The notes under the pieces: generated by a model
What the model was told of the DNA's origin: nothing
The model's database searches: none
The model's input: the letters and a program-made list of their open reading frames with translations, nothing else
Assembly (NCBI GenBank): GCA_947378965.1
Contig: CANCMG010000030.1
Coordinates: 1-43,448 of the forward strand
Reading direction: 5' to 3'
Source of the DNA: Alcaligenaceae bacterium
GTDB lineage: Bacteria; Pseudomonadota; Gammaproteobacteria; Burkholderiales; Burkholderiaceae_B
DNA length: 43,448 bases
Program-made: the position numbers and the translations under genes
Shown: positions 1 through 7,465 of the stretch, piece after piece
Layout: every line of letters starts with the position of its first letter
Numbering within the stretch: the stretch's first letter is position 1

Positions 1-1
1 G

Positions 2-88
2 TGTTGGTGGCGCAATAGCGACCGGTTACTTAAAACGGTGCTGACGATTGAGTACTACGATCGGCTGGGAGTGCCCCGTCTCTCATAG
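2..88 (+). CDS. Group II intron reverse transcriptase/maturase, C-terminal fragment
   Basis: An open frame enters from the left edge and stops at TAG 86-88, giving 28 residues that begin CWWRNSDRLL and end YYDRLGVPRLS. Tails of this form (aromatic-rich start, LLK..L, a Y(Y/F)..LG motif, end in a small polar stretch) are typical of bacterial group II intron-encoded proteins. These proteins act as reverse transcriptase and splicing maturase. The stop lies 13 bases before the domain V helix, which is the normal arrangement. Only the tail is visible, so intactness of the enzyme is unknown. Confidence 0.65.
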   Translation, partial: CWWRNSDRLLKTVLTIEYYDRLGVPRLS

Positions 89-100
89 CCTCAACCTCTC

Positions 101-170
101 GAACCGCCCGGTGCGGACCCGCATGCCGGGTGGTGTGGCAGGGGCGCAATCAATTATGATTGCCCCCTAT
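101..170 (+). ncRNA. Group II intron domains V and VI
   Basis: Domain V: arms 103-111 (ACCGCCCGG) and 126-134 (CCGGGTGGT) pair over nine positions with one G-U. A two-base TG bulge (124-125) follows on the 3' strand, then a four-pair upper stem (112-115 with 120-123) closed by GACC. This 34-base hairpin with a 2-base bulge is the hallmark of domain V. Domain VI: 141-152 pairs with 157-167 around an ATTA loop, with C145 bulged. I see no clear bulged branch-point A on the 3' strand, so hydrolytic splicing is possible. The tetraloop is not GNRA and the catalytic triad position reads AAC rather than AGC, so subclass is uncertain. Confidence 0.65.
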
Positions 171-290
171 GCCGATCTCCGCAAGTTTAGCGACAATTTG
201 CATGTTTTGACATGACTCCACTATGATGAAACGCCCCTACCTCCCTACCCAGTTGATCCCTCGTTGCTCACAATCCAGCGCAGCTAAAAC

Positions 291-1724
291 ATGCCAAAAA
301 ATTCTTCTAAAAAAATAGACATCACGCCTGCCAATACTTCTAAGGTGCCTTCGTTGCCCCACCTGAGTGCAGAGGCTAGAGCGACTCAGGGCAAGAGCCT
401 GCGCAACAAAGCGCCTCGCAGTGCGCACGCGCAATGGCATGCCCCAAAAAATCGCCCCGATCCAGTCCAGATTCTTTCCGCCTCGAACGTCGGCCGGATT
501 GAGCACCTTGTCCCCATCCGCTTTGGACGCATGGCTCAGTCTCCCTTTGCGTTTTACAGAGGTGCAGCGGCGATCATGGCGTCGGACCTTGCGCAGACAC
601 CCGCGAGCGGCCTGTACGTCCAAGCATGTGGTGATGCGCACCTCATGAATTTTGGTGGATTTGCGACACCAGAAAGAAATATTATTTTTGATATCAATGA
701 TTTAGATGAAACTTTGCCTGCGCCTTTTGAGTGGGATATCAAGCGACTCGCAGCAAGCGTTGTGATCGCAGCCAAGCACGTCGAACTCACGACGAGTGAG
801 GCTGCAGGCATTGTCCTTGATCTTGTGCGTCAATACCGCGAAAAAATGTCTGGCTACGCTCAGATGCGCGCGCTTGATGTTTGGTATGACAAAATTGACT
901 TGCAGCGCTACACAGATCGTTCGACCGACCCAGAAGTCCTCAGACGAGCCCACAAACGTCTGGCCCAACGCATTGAAATAGAGCGGCGTAAGTCACATCC
1001 AGACATTATGTATCCGAAACTCGTTGTCCACGAAGGGGGGACACCAAAAATCAAGGACGAACCTCCGCTGATTTTTCATACATCAGAGCTGCTGATGCCA
1101 GGTGCTCAATCTGACTATGCGACCGTGATTGAGGCCTACAGTCAAACGCTGCCAGAACATGTCCGTATGCTTTTTAATCGTTTTCGCTACTGCGACCTCG
1201 CTCTAAAAGTTGTCGGGGTCGGCAGCGTGGGGACGATGTGTGCTGTGACCTTATTTATGGCGGGAGAAAAGGATCCGCTTTTCCTGCAGGTCAAAGAAGC
1301 AAGACAGTCCGTACTTGAGCCTTACGCTGGTAAAAGTGCCTATGCTAACCAAGGGCAACGTGTAGTGCATGGCCAACGTCTGATTCAAACCGCTTCGGAT
1401 GTATTTTTAGGATGGACGCGCGGTCTCAATGGGCGCGATTTTTACATACGACAACTTCGTGATCTTAAGCTTTCCGCGATCATCGAAGACTGGGATATTG
1501 AAACGCTGCGACTTTACGTAAAAATGTGTGGGCATGCCTTGGCACGTGCGCATGCGCGCTCAGGCGACCCAGCCATGATTTCTGGTTACCTTGGAACAAG
1601 CAAAAGCTTTGATCAGGCGATCGGGGAATTTGCCTCGGCATATGCCGAGCAAAACAGCTTGGACTATCGAGCATTTATTGAGGCGATTCGGCGAGGCAAG
1701 ATCCCAGCTCAAATGGAGGCGTAA
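291..1724 (+). CDS. DUF2252 family protein, kinase-like fold
   Basis: A 477-residue protein of the DUF2252 family (COG4320), which has no settled function. The central part carries GDAHLMNFGGF (residues 114-124), FDINDLDE (133-140) and FEWDIKRLAAS (146-156). The first two resemble the catalytic loop (HGDxHxxN) and metal-binding Asp loop of aminoglycoside-phosphotransferase/protein-kinase-like enzymes, so small-molecule phosphotransfer is a reasonable inference, not shown. The first 50 residues are basic, polar and likely disordered. The start ATG has no good Shine-Dalgarno sequence. The gene stands alone, between the intron end and a hairpin that separates it from the convergent regulator gene. 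Length fits the family. Confidence 0.85.
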   Translation: MPKNSSKKIDITPANTSKVPSLPHLSAEARATQGKSLRNKAPRSAHAQWHAPKNRPDPVQILSASNVGRIEHLVPIRFGRMAQSPFAFYRGAAAIMASDLAQTPASGLYVQACGDAHLMNFGGFATPERNIIFDINDLDETLPAPFEWDIKRLAASVVIAAKHVELTTSEAAGIVLDLVRQYREKMSGYAQMRALDVWYDKIDLQRYTDRSTDPEVLRRAHKRLAQRIEIERRKSHPDIMYPKLVVHEGGTPKIKDEPPLIFHTSELLMPGAQSDYATVIEAYSQTLPEHVRMLFNRFRYCDLALKVVGVGSVGTMCAVTLFMAGEKDPLFLQVKEARQSVLEPYAGKSAYANQGQRVVHGQRLIQTASDVFLGWTRGLNGRDFYIRQLRDLKLSAIIEDWDIETLRLYVKMCGHALARAHARSGDPAMISGYLGTSKSFDQAIGEFASAYAEQNSLDYRAFIEAIRRGKIPAQMEA

Positions 1725-1730
1725 AACAGA

Positions 1731-1763
1731 AGTTGGGGTGATTTTCAGTCAATCACCCCAACT
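1731..1763. terminator. Bidirectional terminator hairpin between convergent genes
   Basis: A perfect 13-base inverted repeat (arms 1731-1743 and 1751-1763, loop TTCAGTC) lies just after the DUF2252 stop and 98 bases beyond the stop of the opposing regulator gene. There is no long T run on the plus strand; a weak T-rich stretch follows on the minus strand. Position and stem strength support a transcription end for both sides. Confidence 0.7.
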
Positions 1764-1861
1764 TGAGCATTACGACACCGAGAATAATAAACGCCAAGTC
1801 GCACACCCGCAGAGTTCGGATGGGTCATCGCTCAGGGCTATATGCTGTGATTCGCTAACGG

Positions 1862-2518
1862 TTAATTTTTCAGCTTACGCGTGGCAATGCCTTCAATCGA
1901 TGCACGATGTTCAATGCAATATCTTGCTAATTCAACCAACGTATTCAAGCCAAGCTTATCCTTCAGGTTGGCTCGATGCCATTTGATTGTTCGAAGAGTG
2001 ACCTGCAGCATCTCTGCAATGTCTTGTTGCTTATGGCCTGCGCCTAGCAATAAAAGTACTTCGGCCTCGCGTTGGCTGATGGGGATATCTATCACCACCT
2101 TTTTATGAATGGCTGGCAGTAAAGACAATTTTATGTCTTCACACTTTTGAAAAAGTGCTAGAAACGTTTCATTTAATTTGTCAACATTAAAGGGCTTAAG
2201 CAAAAAATCAACGGCGCCTCCGCGCCAGGCATCAATAATATCGGCTTGTACTGCATTGCCGCTCATGAAGATCACTGGATAGTCAATGCCCATCAGATGA
2301 AGTTGAGTTTGCAACTCAACGCCGTTCATGCATGGCATTTGAAAGTCGAGCAGCAGGCATGTTGGCACCCCATCTTCAAAGTCAAAGTCGTTGAGTGCTT
2401 TTAGCAAAGCTTCAGCAGACTCAAAATGACTCACTAGATAGTCCTTTGATAGCCAATCAGTCAGGCTTAACCTGAGCGCTGTATCGTCCTCAACAATGAT
2501 TACCCGCATCGCCTTCAT
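1862..2518 (-). CDS. Response regulator, FixJ/NarL type with LuxR HTH
   Basis: A 218-residue two-component response regulator that should act as a DNA-binding transcription factor. The receiver domain (about 4-120) has the acidic pair D11-D12, phospho-acceptor D58 in LLLDFQMP, switch Ser86 in FMSGNA and K108 in LLKPF. The C-terminal LuxR/FixJ-type helix-turn-helix spans about 147-205 (SQREAEVLLLLGAG, then the recognition region around LRTIKWHR). Its ATG overlaps the kinase stop as ATGA, so the two are translationally coupled and should form a cognate pair. An in-frame ATG three codons in is an alternative start. The layout resembles FixLJ-like redox regulation, but no target gene can be named from sequence. 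Confidence 0.92.
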   Translation of the reverse strand: MKAMRVIIVEDDTALRLSLTDWLSKDYLVSHFESAEALLKALNDFDFEDGVPTCLLLDFQMPCMNGVELQTQLHLMGIDYPVIFMSGNAVQADIIDAWRGGAVDFLLKPFNVDKLNETFLALFQKCEDIKLSLLPAIHKKVVIDIPISQREAEVLLLLGAGHKQQDIAEMLQVTLRTIKWHRANLKDKLGLNTLVELARYCIEHRASIEGIATRKLKN

Positions 2519-4011
2519 TGCGTTTTTGTCCCTGCGTGATGTAGTGGCAAGTCAATTTCAAAGATGGCCCCACCGTTGGGATGATTAAACGCGCGTATTT
2601 GACCCTGATGCTTCTCAACAATGATTTTGCTCAGCCACAGACCAACCCCTAAACCATGCTCTTTTGTGGTGTTGTAAAGCTCAAACATAGATGAAAGTAT
2701 TGCGGGTTTGATGCCTGGGCCATTGTCGGCGATGGTGAAGACTGCTGAGTGTTCTCTTTCGCTTAGCGTAAGTGAAATCGATCGATCTTTAACCTCAGCC
2801 TCGCTCAGTGCTTCGCTCGCATTATTAAAAATATTAATCAAAACTTGTTGTAATTGAACGCTGTCGCCAAAGACCACAGGGTCTTTTTGGTATTTGACGA
2901 GTAAAGTGATTTTTTTCAAGTCAAGCGTAGGCTTGATGATTTCAAGAATTTCATTCGTAATGTTTTGAAGATTGATCACTTTAAATTGATCGCTTTTGGC
3001 ACCAAATAATTTTCTAAGATTGTGAACAAGGTCGGCAAGCTTTTCTGACTGAGTACTGATGTCATTCAGCGAGGCAATCAAATGTGAGTTATTTCCGGAT
3101 TCGATTGACTCTCGGCGAGTTGTTGCAGCTCTGAAGGCAATCGTGGTGAGTGGTTGACTGAGTTGATGGGCAAGCGAGCTCGCCAGGGCACTCACGCCGA
3201 TCATGCGATTTGACGCAATGAACCCTTGCAAAAATTGTTGTTTTTCTTCAATTGCCTTAACTAAAGGTTTGTTAAGAAAATTCTCAGAGGGATTATTCGG
3301 GTCTACCCAGGTCATCCGAAACCCAACGAAGCACAAATAACGAAAAGTGCCTACCACCAAATAGATGGCGAACACAATAATTGCCAAGAGAGTTGGCGTC
3401 TCTCTCGGCATGACGGGTGTGCCGATGAAACTTCCGAGCAATCGCAAAAAACCAAAGCCTACCAAGCCTAATTCAAACCAGCCAAAGAGGCGCATAAAAC
3501 CATTCGTCTCCAACAACGGCAGTAATTTGCGTCGACAAAGAAGATAGTTGATGACGAACAGGCAGGTGAGGGTAATGACGTTAACCAGAATCACCATTCG
3601 ATATTCGGTTGGGCTTCTCATTGATTCAAGAACGATGGTGATTAAGCCCAACATTGAAATGGCTAAGATGAACCATCTTCGATCTACCTGCTTGATGATC
3701 GATAGCAGACTAAACAGAATGCAGAGTTCGGCGGCCAAGGCCCCGAAATTTGGGATACCAATTGACGTTGCATTGACGTCAATCAACTGCATGTTGGTTA
3801 GAAATATGGTTGCGCAGGTGATCACCATAGAAAGTTCAGAAAGTAAAAAATAAACCACAGAGGCGTCTAATTTTTTTCTGAACGAGCAGTACAAAATGCT
3901 ACTCGAAATGATCGTGAAGAGAAAGTAGATCAGGCTCAGGACGGCAAACGCATTCATATTCTCAGCATCAAAGAAAACGTCAGAGAAAAAATTTTTTCTA
4001 GGGTAAACCAT
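2515..4011 (-). CDS. Membrane sensor histidine kinase
   Basis: A 498-residue kinase that should sense a signal through its membrane part and phosphorylate the downstream regulator. The N-terminal half (about 20-230) is a series of hydrophobic segments, roughly six or seven spans, with no recognisable periplasmic or PAS domain. The H-box SSLAHQLSQPL puts the phospho-accepting His at 282. The ATPase domain shows N-box LINIFNNASEAL (N397), G1 box DNGPGIKP (D429) and G2 box GLGVGLWLSK (about 453-462). The H-box with Q-L/N-QPL after the His is typical of the FixL-like (HPK4) group. The sensor region is unlike common named sensors, so the ligand is unknown. An ATG at codon 19 is an alternative start. 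Confidence 0.9.
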   Translation of the reverse strand: MVYPRKNFFSDVFFDAENMNAFAVLSLIYFLFTIISSSILYCSFRKKLDASVVYFLLSELSMVITCATIFLTNMQLIDVNATSIGIPNFGALAAELCILFSLLSIIKQVDRRWFILAISMLGLITIVLESMRSPTEYRMVILVNVITLTCLFVINYLLCRRKLLPLLETNGFMRLFGWFELGLVGFGFLRLLGSFIGTPVMPRETPTLLAIIVFAIYLVVGTFRYLCFVGFRMTWVDPNNPSENFLNKPLVKAIEEKQQFLQGFIASNRMIGVSALASSLAHQLSQPLTTIAFRAATTRRESIESGNNSHLIASLNDISTQSEKLADLVHNLRKLFGAKSDQFKVINLQNITNEILEIIKPTLDLKKITLLVKYQKDPVVFGDSVQLQQVLINIFNNASEALSEAEVKDRSISLTLSEREHSAVFTIADNGPGIKPAILSSMFELYNTTKEHGLGVGLWLSKIIVEKHQGQIRAFNHPNGGAIFEIDLPLHHAGTKTQ

Positions 4012-4341
4012 TTAAGGTTTATTTGGCAAAACTGTACCAAAGTACATTTTTATTTCTCATTGAATCCACTATCGTCCCGCGAGTGAGGGAGGCGAGTGCG
4101 GTGTTTTTATGCGTCGTAGGTCTTACCCATCGGTGTCTCAGCAGTTTTATTTATTCTGAATTAAAGATCGACTTTCTGGCAAAGCCTCGAGCAATACGTG
4201 CCCGCAAGGCTAGCGCACACGAGGGCGTAATACCCCTCAAATCATCAACTTTTTTTGTAAGCCGAGCGATGGGTGAATTGAAGCAAACGTTGTTTGGCCC
4301 AGTACTTTCTGCAACAGTTAAATTTTAAATTGGATAGCGAC
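4012..4341. other. Divergent intergenic region, 330 bases
   Basis: Lies between the divergent kinase and phosphoesterase genes, so it should hold promoters for both. It contains a short palindrome at 4033-4046 and several A/T-rich tracts, such as ACTTTTTTTG near 4250. Open frames running through it have no family resemblance and I do not regard them as genes. No convincing sigma70 promoter stood out on either strand. Confidence 0.5.
4033..4046. promoter_or_regulatory. Palindrome upstream of the kinase-regulator operon
   Basis: TGTAC-CAAA-GTACA is a five-base inverted repeat with a four-base centre, about 22 bases before the kinase start codon on the minus strand. Position suits an operator, possibly for autoregulation by the paired regulator. 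This is inference from symmetry and place only. Confidence 0.3.
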
Positions 4342-6009
4342 ATGACAAGCTTTAGCCGTCGAAAGTTTCTTAAAACCACTGCAGCTGGCAGCGCCGCAGC
4401 TGCTCTCGGTAATCCTGCGCTCGCTGAACTCAAAAATGGTTTGTCCAAAGACAACGCGATGGATCATGTGATCTTGGTGCTGTTCGAGAACCGCTCTTTC
4501 GATAATATTTTGGGTTACTTGTATCAGCAGGGTGAGGTGCCGCAATTTGAGGGCGTTGTTGGTAAAAAGCTGAGCAATCCAGTTCCCTCTTGGGCTGAGC
4601 ATAAATCCCCTGATGGCCAGGTCCACTACGGGGTGGCAAGCTCGATGAATTCGCCCACGTCTGATCCAGGTGAAGAATATCCTCATACTCTGACGCAGAT
4701 GTTCAATACCGTCGATGAGCATAATAAATTCAAGATGGGCAAAGATATGGCAGCCCCGTGGAATGCGCCGAAGTCACTCGATGCCATCCCCAATATGCAA
4801 GGCTTTGTCGCCGATTACATCAGCAACTTTACCGCTGATCATCTTCGCCAGCCGACGTATAAAGAATATTCTGAAATCATGACTGGCTTTCTGCCAGAGC
4901 AAATTCCAGTGATTACAGGCTTAGCCAGAGGATTTTCTTGTTTTGATCATTGGTTTTCTGAAGTGCCGTCACAGACGTTTCCGAACCGGTCTTTTTGGGT
5001 GGCGGGTACCTCGTCTGGTTATGTCGTCAATTCGCCGGCCGATAATTTTTTGATAGATAACAAAGCAGAAACAATTTTTAATCGCCTCTCTGAAAAAGGT
5101 AAAACCTGGAAAATTTATGTGGGGCAGCCTGATCCGCTTTCGTTTACAGGGTTGGTGAGTATGCCTGTGCTGCGAAAGTATTTTGCGACCAATATCGTGC
5201 CTTTTTCTGAGTATGAAAAAGACTGTGCGAATGGCACCTTGCCCAATTTTGCCTTTATTGAGCCGCCGCTGGTCAATGGGCATGCTGATTATCATCCCAG
5301 TGCTGGTATGGCCATTATCGCGGGTCAGAACCTAGCGTTAGATCCGCCCTCATCGGTGCTCAGTGGTGAAGTGTATTTGTCTAAGATTTATAACGCTTAC
5401 AAGGCAATGGGCACGAAGCAGGCCGGTGCAAATGTCTTAAATACAACCTTGTTTATTGGTTGGGATGAGCCTGGTGGCACGTACGATCACGTGCCCCCCC
5501 CGCGAGTGCCTGCCCCTGAGGCCTCGGCCCCCAAGGCTCAATATGGTTTTGATTTCACCTTGTCTGGCTACCGAACCCCAGCAGTCATGATCTCGCCGTG
5601 GATTTCTGAAAAGTCCGTGTTCACTCAAGAATTTCGGCATACCTCAATGATTGCGACGTTACGCAAGATCTGGAACTTAGGTCAGCCGTTTACGCAACGT
5701 GATGCAAGCGCTCGAACATTAGAAACCTGTTTCAACTTAAACACGCCACGTGATCCGAGCACTTGGCCCAACATCACAGCTAGGCCTGCCCCCGCTTACG
5801 TTGCACCAGATCCTAACAACCTGGACACGGCCTATTCTGAGTTAGCTCAGGCGATGATTCCTGCTATCGTGACATTCGCGCATCGTACTGGGTACGCGGT
5901 GCCGTCCTTGCCCAAAGATCCAAATGGCAAAATTACCGGCGCTCAAGCCTTAAAGGTTGCCGGTGAGTTTTCGAATGAAATGTTTCCCTTGCTGGCGGCC
6001 AAGAAATAG
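4342..6009 (+). CDS. Tat-exported phosphoesterase (phospholipase C / acid phosphatase AcpA family)
   Basis: A 555-residue member of the PF04185 phosphoesterase family (bacterial phospholipase C, AcpA-type acid phosphatases), which cleaves phosphate mono- or diesters outside the cytoplasm. The N terminus reads FSRRKFLKT followed by an Ala-rich hydrophobic stretch ending near ALA (residue 28), a classic twin-arginine signal. Conserved blocks are DHVILVLFENRSFDN (41-55), PSQTFPNRSFW (about 209-219) and WDEPGGTYDHVPPP (about 374-387). I chose the ATG directly before the Tat signal; an in-frame ATG at 4294 would add 16 residues ahead of the signal and is unlikely. Mono-cistronic, with a strong terminator 110 bases downstream. 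Phospholipase versus phosphatase cannot be decided here. Confidence 0.88.
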   Translation: MTSFSRRKFLKTTAAGSAAAALGNPALAELKNGLSKDNAMDHVILVLFENRSFDNILGYLYQQGEVPQFEGVVGKKLSNPVPSWAEHKSPDGQVHYGVASSMNSPTSDPGEEYPHTLTQMFNTVDEHNKFKMGKDMAAPWNAPKSLDAIPNMQGFVADYISNFTADHLRQPTYKEYSEIMTGFLPEQIPVITGLARGFSCFDHWFSEVPSQTFPNRSFWVAGTSSGYVVNSPADNFLIDNKAETIFNRLSEKGKTWKIYVGQPDPLSFTGLVSMPVLRKYFATNIVPFSEYEKDCANGTLPNFAFIEPPLVNGHADYHPSAGMAIIAGQNLALDPPSSVLSGEVYLSKIYNAYKAMGTKQAGANVLNTTLFIGWDEPGGTYDHVPPPRVPAPEASAPKAQYGFDFTLSGYRTPAVMISPWISEKSVFTQEFRHTSMIATLRKIWNLGQPFTQRDASARTLETCFNLNTPRDPSTWPNITARPAPAYVAPDPNNLDTAYSELAQAMIPAIVTFAHRTGYAVPSLPKDPNGKITGAQALKVAGEFSNEMFPLLAAKK

Positions 6010-6119
6010 AGCGTTTGATTGCCCTGCTGACCTTGTTCTTTAAAACGGGGAAGTATTACCAGTATCCCAAAGTTTTTTAATTTTTTCGAAAATCAAACAA
6101 TCAGCTAGTGCTTGTTGTG

Positions 6120-6150
6120 CCCCCGTCAAGAAATGACGGGGGTTTTTTTT
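6120..6150 (+). terminator. Rho-independent terminator of the phosphoesterase gene
   Basis: A nine-base GC-rich stem (CCCCCGTCA at 6120-6128 with its complement at 6134-6142), a five-base loop and eight T residues (6143-6150). A textbook intrinsic terminator. Confidence 0.93.
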
Positions 6151-6211
6151 GAGCGTGACTTTAAGTCACGTCTAGTAAAAGTACATTTTTACGTGGCTGA
6201 TCATCGTCTTT

Positions 6212-6255
6212 TTGATCTACATCAATTAACAAGAGCTCTATTATTTTTCTATCAT
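6212..6255 (+). promoter_or_regulatory. FNR/Anr-type box with class II promoter
   Basis: TTGAT-CTAC-ATCAA at 6212-6225 matches the FNR/Anr consensus (TTGAT-N4-ATCAA) at every fixed base. A -10-like TATCAT (5 of 6) lies at 6250-6255, placing the expected start near 6260, about 41-43 bases from the centre of the box. That is the spacing of a class II FNR-activated promoter. The first downstream genes encode a small exported protein and a diheme cytochrome c, which fits oxygen-responsive control. A 5' leader of about 170 bases would result. Confidence 0.6.
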
Positions 6256-6381
6256 GACTTAGCATCTTATTTGGTGCATCCTGAACGAATGAAATAGCAA
6301 CTAGATTTTACGACCTCTCATAAATTGTTGAAGAAGGATGAGAGTCAGTCTATTCGTGTCGCTAAATCACCAATGGTATTT

Positions 6382-6407
6382 TTAAAATGATTGGACGATC
6401 ATTTTAA
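6382..6407. promoter_or_regulatory. Interrupted palindrome before the exported-protein gene
   Basis: Perfect ten-base arms (TTAAAATGAT at 6382-6391 and ATCATTTTAA at 6398-6407) flank the six bases TGGACG. The repeat ends 23 bases before the start codon and just upstream of the AAAGGA ribosome-binding site. It could be an operator, or an RNA hairpin in the leader of the FNR-type transcript. No regulator is identified. Confidence 0.45.
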
Positions 6408-6430
6408 GTACGACTCAAAGGATCATCTCT

Positions 6431-6868
6431 ATGAAAACGAAACGACTAGCAATATTGATGTTGTTGGCGATGGTTGCCTTCAATGCTACTGAAAGTGCCT
6501 GGAGTGCCAGCAATGCGTCAGAGGCTAAAGCCCTAAAACAACAAGCGATTTCAATCCCAAAAGCACAAGCGGCAGTTGCCAGTGCCGCTGGATACGAAAT
6601 CAAGAATGTCAACATTGCGTCTACGTTGTATCGGGTGACGATTACAGTCGCCGATGACACATTAAACGACGATCTATCTAAAGATCGTGAGCCAGAGGCA
6701 ACTCAAGCAGCGACTGCTTTTGTGAAAGACATGAGCGGGAAAGCAGAGTTTTCTCAGATCGTCATCATTCACGTGGATTATGTCAGGTCAATAGGAAACA
6801 AAAAAGCGATTGAAGCCTACGAATTCTATAAAACACCTGCTGGTTCGTTTGTCATCCACAAGACTTAA
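6431..6868 (+). CDS. Small exported protein of unknown function
   Basis: A 145-residue protein that I do not recognise. Residues 1-26 look like a Sec signal peptide (KTKR, a hydrophobic core, then SAWSAS), so the mature part is probably periplasmic. The mature part is about 120 residues, mixed alpha/beta in character, with no cysteines, no CxxCH and no lipobox. A good AAAGGA ribosome-binding site lies eight bases before the ATG. It sits 81 bases upstream of a diheme cytochrome c gene on the same strand and behind an FNR-type promoter, so a role next to respiratory electron transfer is possible. That is guilt by association only. Confidence 0.75.
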   Translation: MKTKRLAILMLLAMVAFNATESAWSASNASEAKALKQQAISIPKAQAAVASAAGYEIKNVNIASTLYRVTITVADDTLNDDLSKDREPEATQAATAFVKDMSGKAEFSQIVIIHVDYVRSIGNKKAIEAYEFYKTPAGSFVIHKT

Positions 6869-6949
6869 CACCCAGTTCAGCAGGTGCGACGGTTCGCTAA
6901 GACAAGGCGAATGCGCTTTCTTGGTTAATGATGATTCAATGAGACATCC

Positions 6950-7408
6950 ATGAAACATTTCTTTCTTCTGACTTTGTTATTGCTGCTGTCAACATCAGCA
7001 TCTGCCGACAAAATGGCGATGCTGTCAGATGCGCCAAAATCCTATGACACCGAGTGCGCGAGTTGTCACATGGCTTATCCGCCCGGCGTGTTGGGCCAGA
7101 AGAACTGGCAAAATATTATGTCTGGGCTTGATAAACATTTTGGTACAGATGCGAGTCTTGATTCAAAAACACAAACTGAAATCACGCAGTGGCTGCTAAA
7201 AAATGCCGCAACGCGTCAGAAGTATTCAGCATTAGCACCAGAGAATCGAGCGACTCAAAGCGCTTGGTTTATTCGAGAGCACCGCGAAATAAGCGCCGAG
7301 GTATGGACGAGAGATAGCATTAAGAGTCGCTCTAACTGTATGGCTTGCCACGTTGATGCCATCAAAGGGATCTTTAATGATGATAACGTTCGCATCCCGA
7401 AAAAATGA
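6950..7408 (+). CDS. Periplasmic diheme cytochrome c
   Basis: A 152-residue exported c-type cytochrome. A signal peptide spans about 1-19 (hydrophobic run, then SASA-D). Two heme-binding motifs are present, CASCH (36-40) and CMACH (130-134), one near each end, as in the DHC family of diheme cytochromes (PF09626). Such proteins usually pass electrons from a membrane cytochrome b to periplasmic acceptors and are often found next to cytochrome b561 or SHP genes. Neither is in this window. It probably shares the FNR-type promoter with the gene before it. Ends just before a hairpin shared with the convergent lyase gene. Confidence 0.88.
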   Translation: MKHFFLLTLLLLLSTSASADKMAMLSDAPKSYDTECASCHMAYPPGVLGQKNWQNIMSGLDKHFGTDASLDSKTQTEITQWLLKNAATRQKYSALAPENRATQSAWFIREHREISAEVWTRDSIKSRSNCMACHVDAIKGIFNDDNVRIPKK

Positions 7409-7420
7409 ATACTTCTAACC

Positions 7421-7465
7421 TAGTGTTGTGGTCACCGTTTTTTGTGGTGACCTGATAGGACACTA
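7421..7465. terminator. Bidirectional terminator hairpin
   Basis: Inner arms GGTCACC (7430-7436) and GGTGACC (7446-7452) close a T-rich loop. An outer six-base stem (TAGTGT 7421-7426 with ACACTA 7460-7465) extends it with an internal bulge and reaches the stop codon of the minus-strand lyase. It lies between convergent genes and so fits termination for both. Confidence 0.6.

Larger units (their letters stand above)
1..170 (+). mobile_element. Group II intron, 3' end only
   Basis: The left edge holds the tail of a retroelement: the C-terminal end of an intron-encoded reverse transcriptase, then an RNA fold with the layout of group II intron domains V and VI. The intron should end at about base 170, where the sequence reads CTAT, in line with the usual A-pyrimidine 3' end. 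The rest lies outside the window, so activity and target site cannot be judged. The call rests on protein tail, domain V and domain VI occurring in the correct order and spacing. Confidence 0.75.
6010..6430. other. Intergenic region with terminator and regulatory sites, 421 bases
   Basis: Holds the phosphoesterase terminator (6120-6150), a small perfect palindrome right after it (7-base arms CGTGACT/AGTCACG, 6154-6170), an FNR-type promoter (6212-6255) and a 26-base interrupted palindrome close to the next start codon (6382-6407). An open frame across 6112-6297 starts inside the terminator and is not credible as a gene. Confidence 0.6.

Noticed and set aside
207-227. TTGACA and TATGAT before the DUF2252 gene as a promoter
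   Set aside because: The spacing is only nine bases, far from the 16-18 needed; TATGAT may still act as a -10 with another -35.
1591-1986. Plus-strand open frame overlapping the end of the DUF2252 gene
   Set aside because: It runs out of frame through the gene end and the terminator hairpin into the antisense of the regulator.
4023-4328. Open frame of 101 codons between kinase and phosphoesterase
   Set aside because: Hydrophobic start but no ribosome-binding site or family features; it occupies the divergent promoter region.
5494-5501. Run of eight C in the phosphoesterase gene as a phase-variation switch
   Set aside because: The run encodes the conserved Pro cluster after the DHV motif, so it is explained by protein constraint; nothing else suggests contingency.
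6112-6297. Open frame of 61 codons after the phosphoesterase
   Set aside because: It begins within the intrinsic terminator and spans the FNR-type box.
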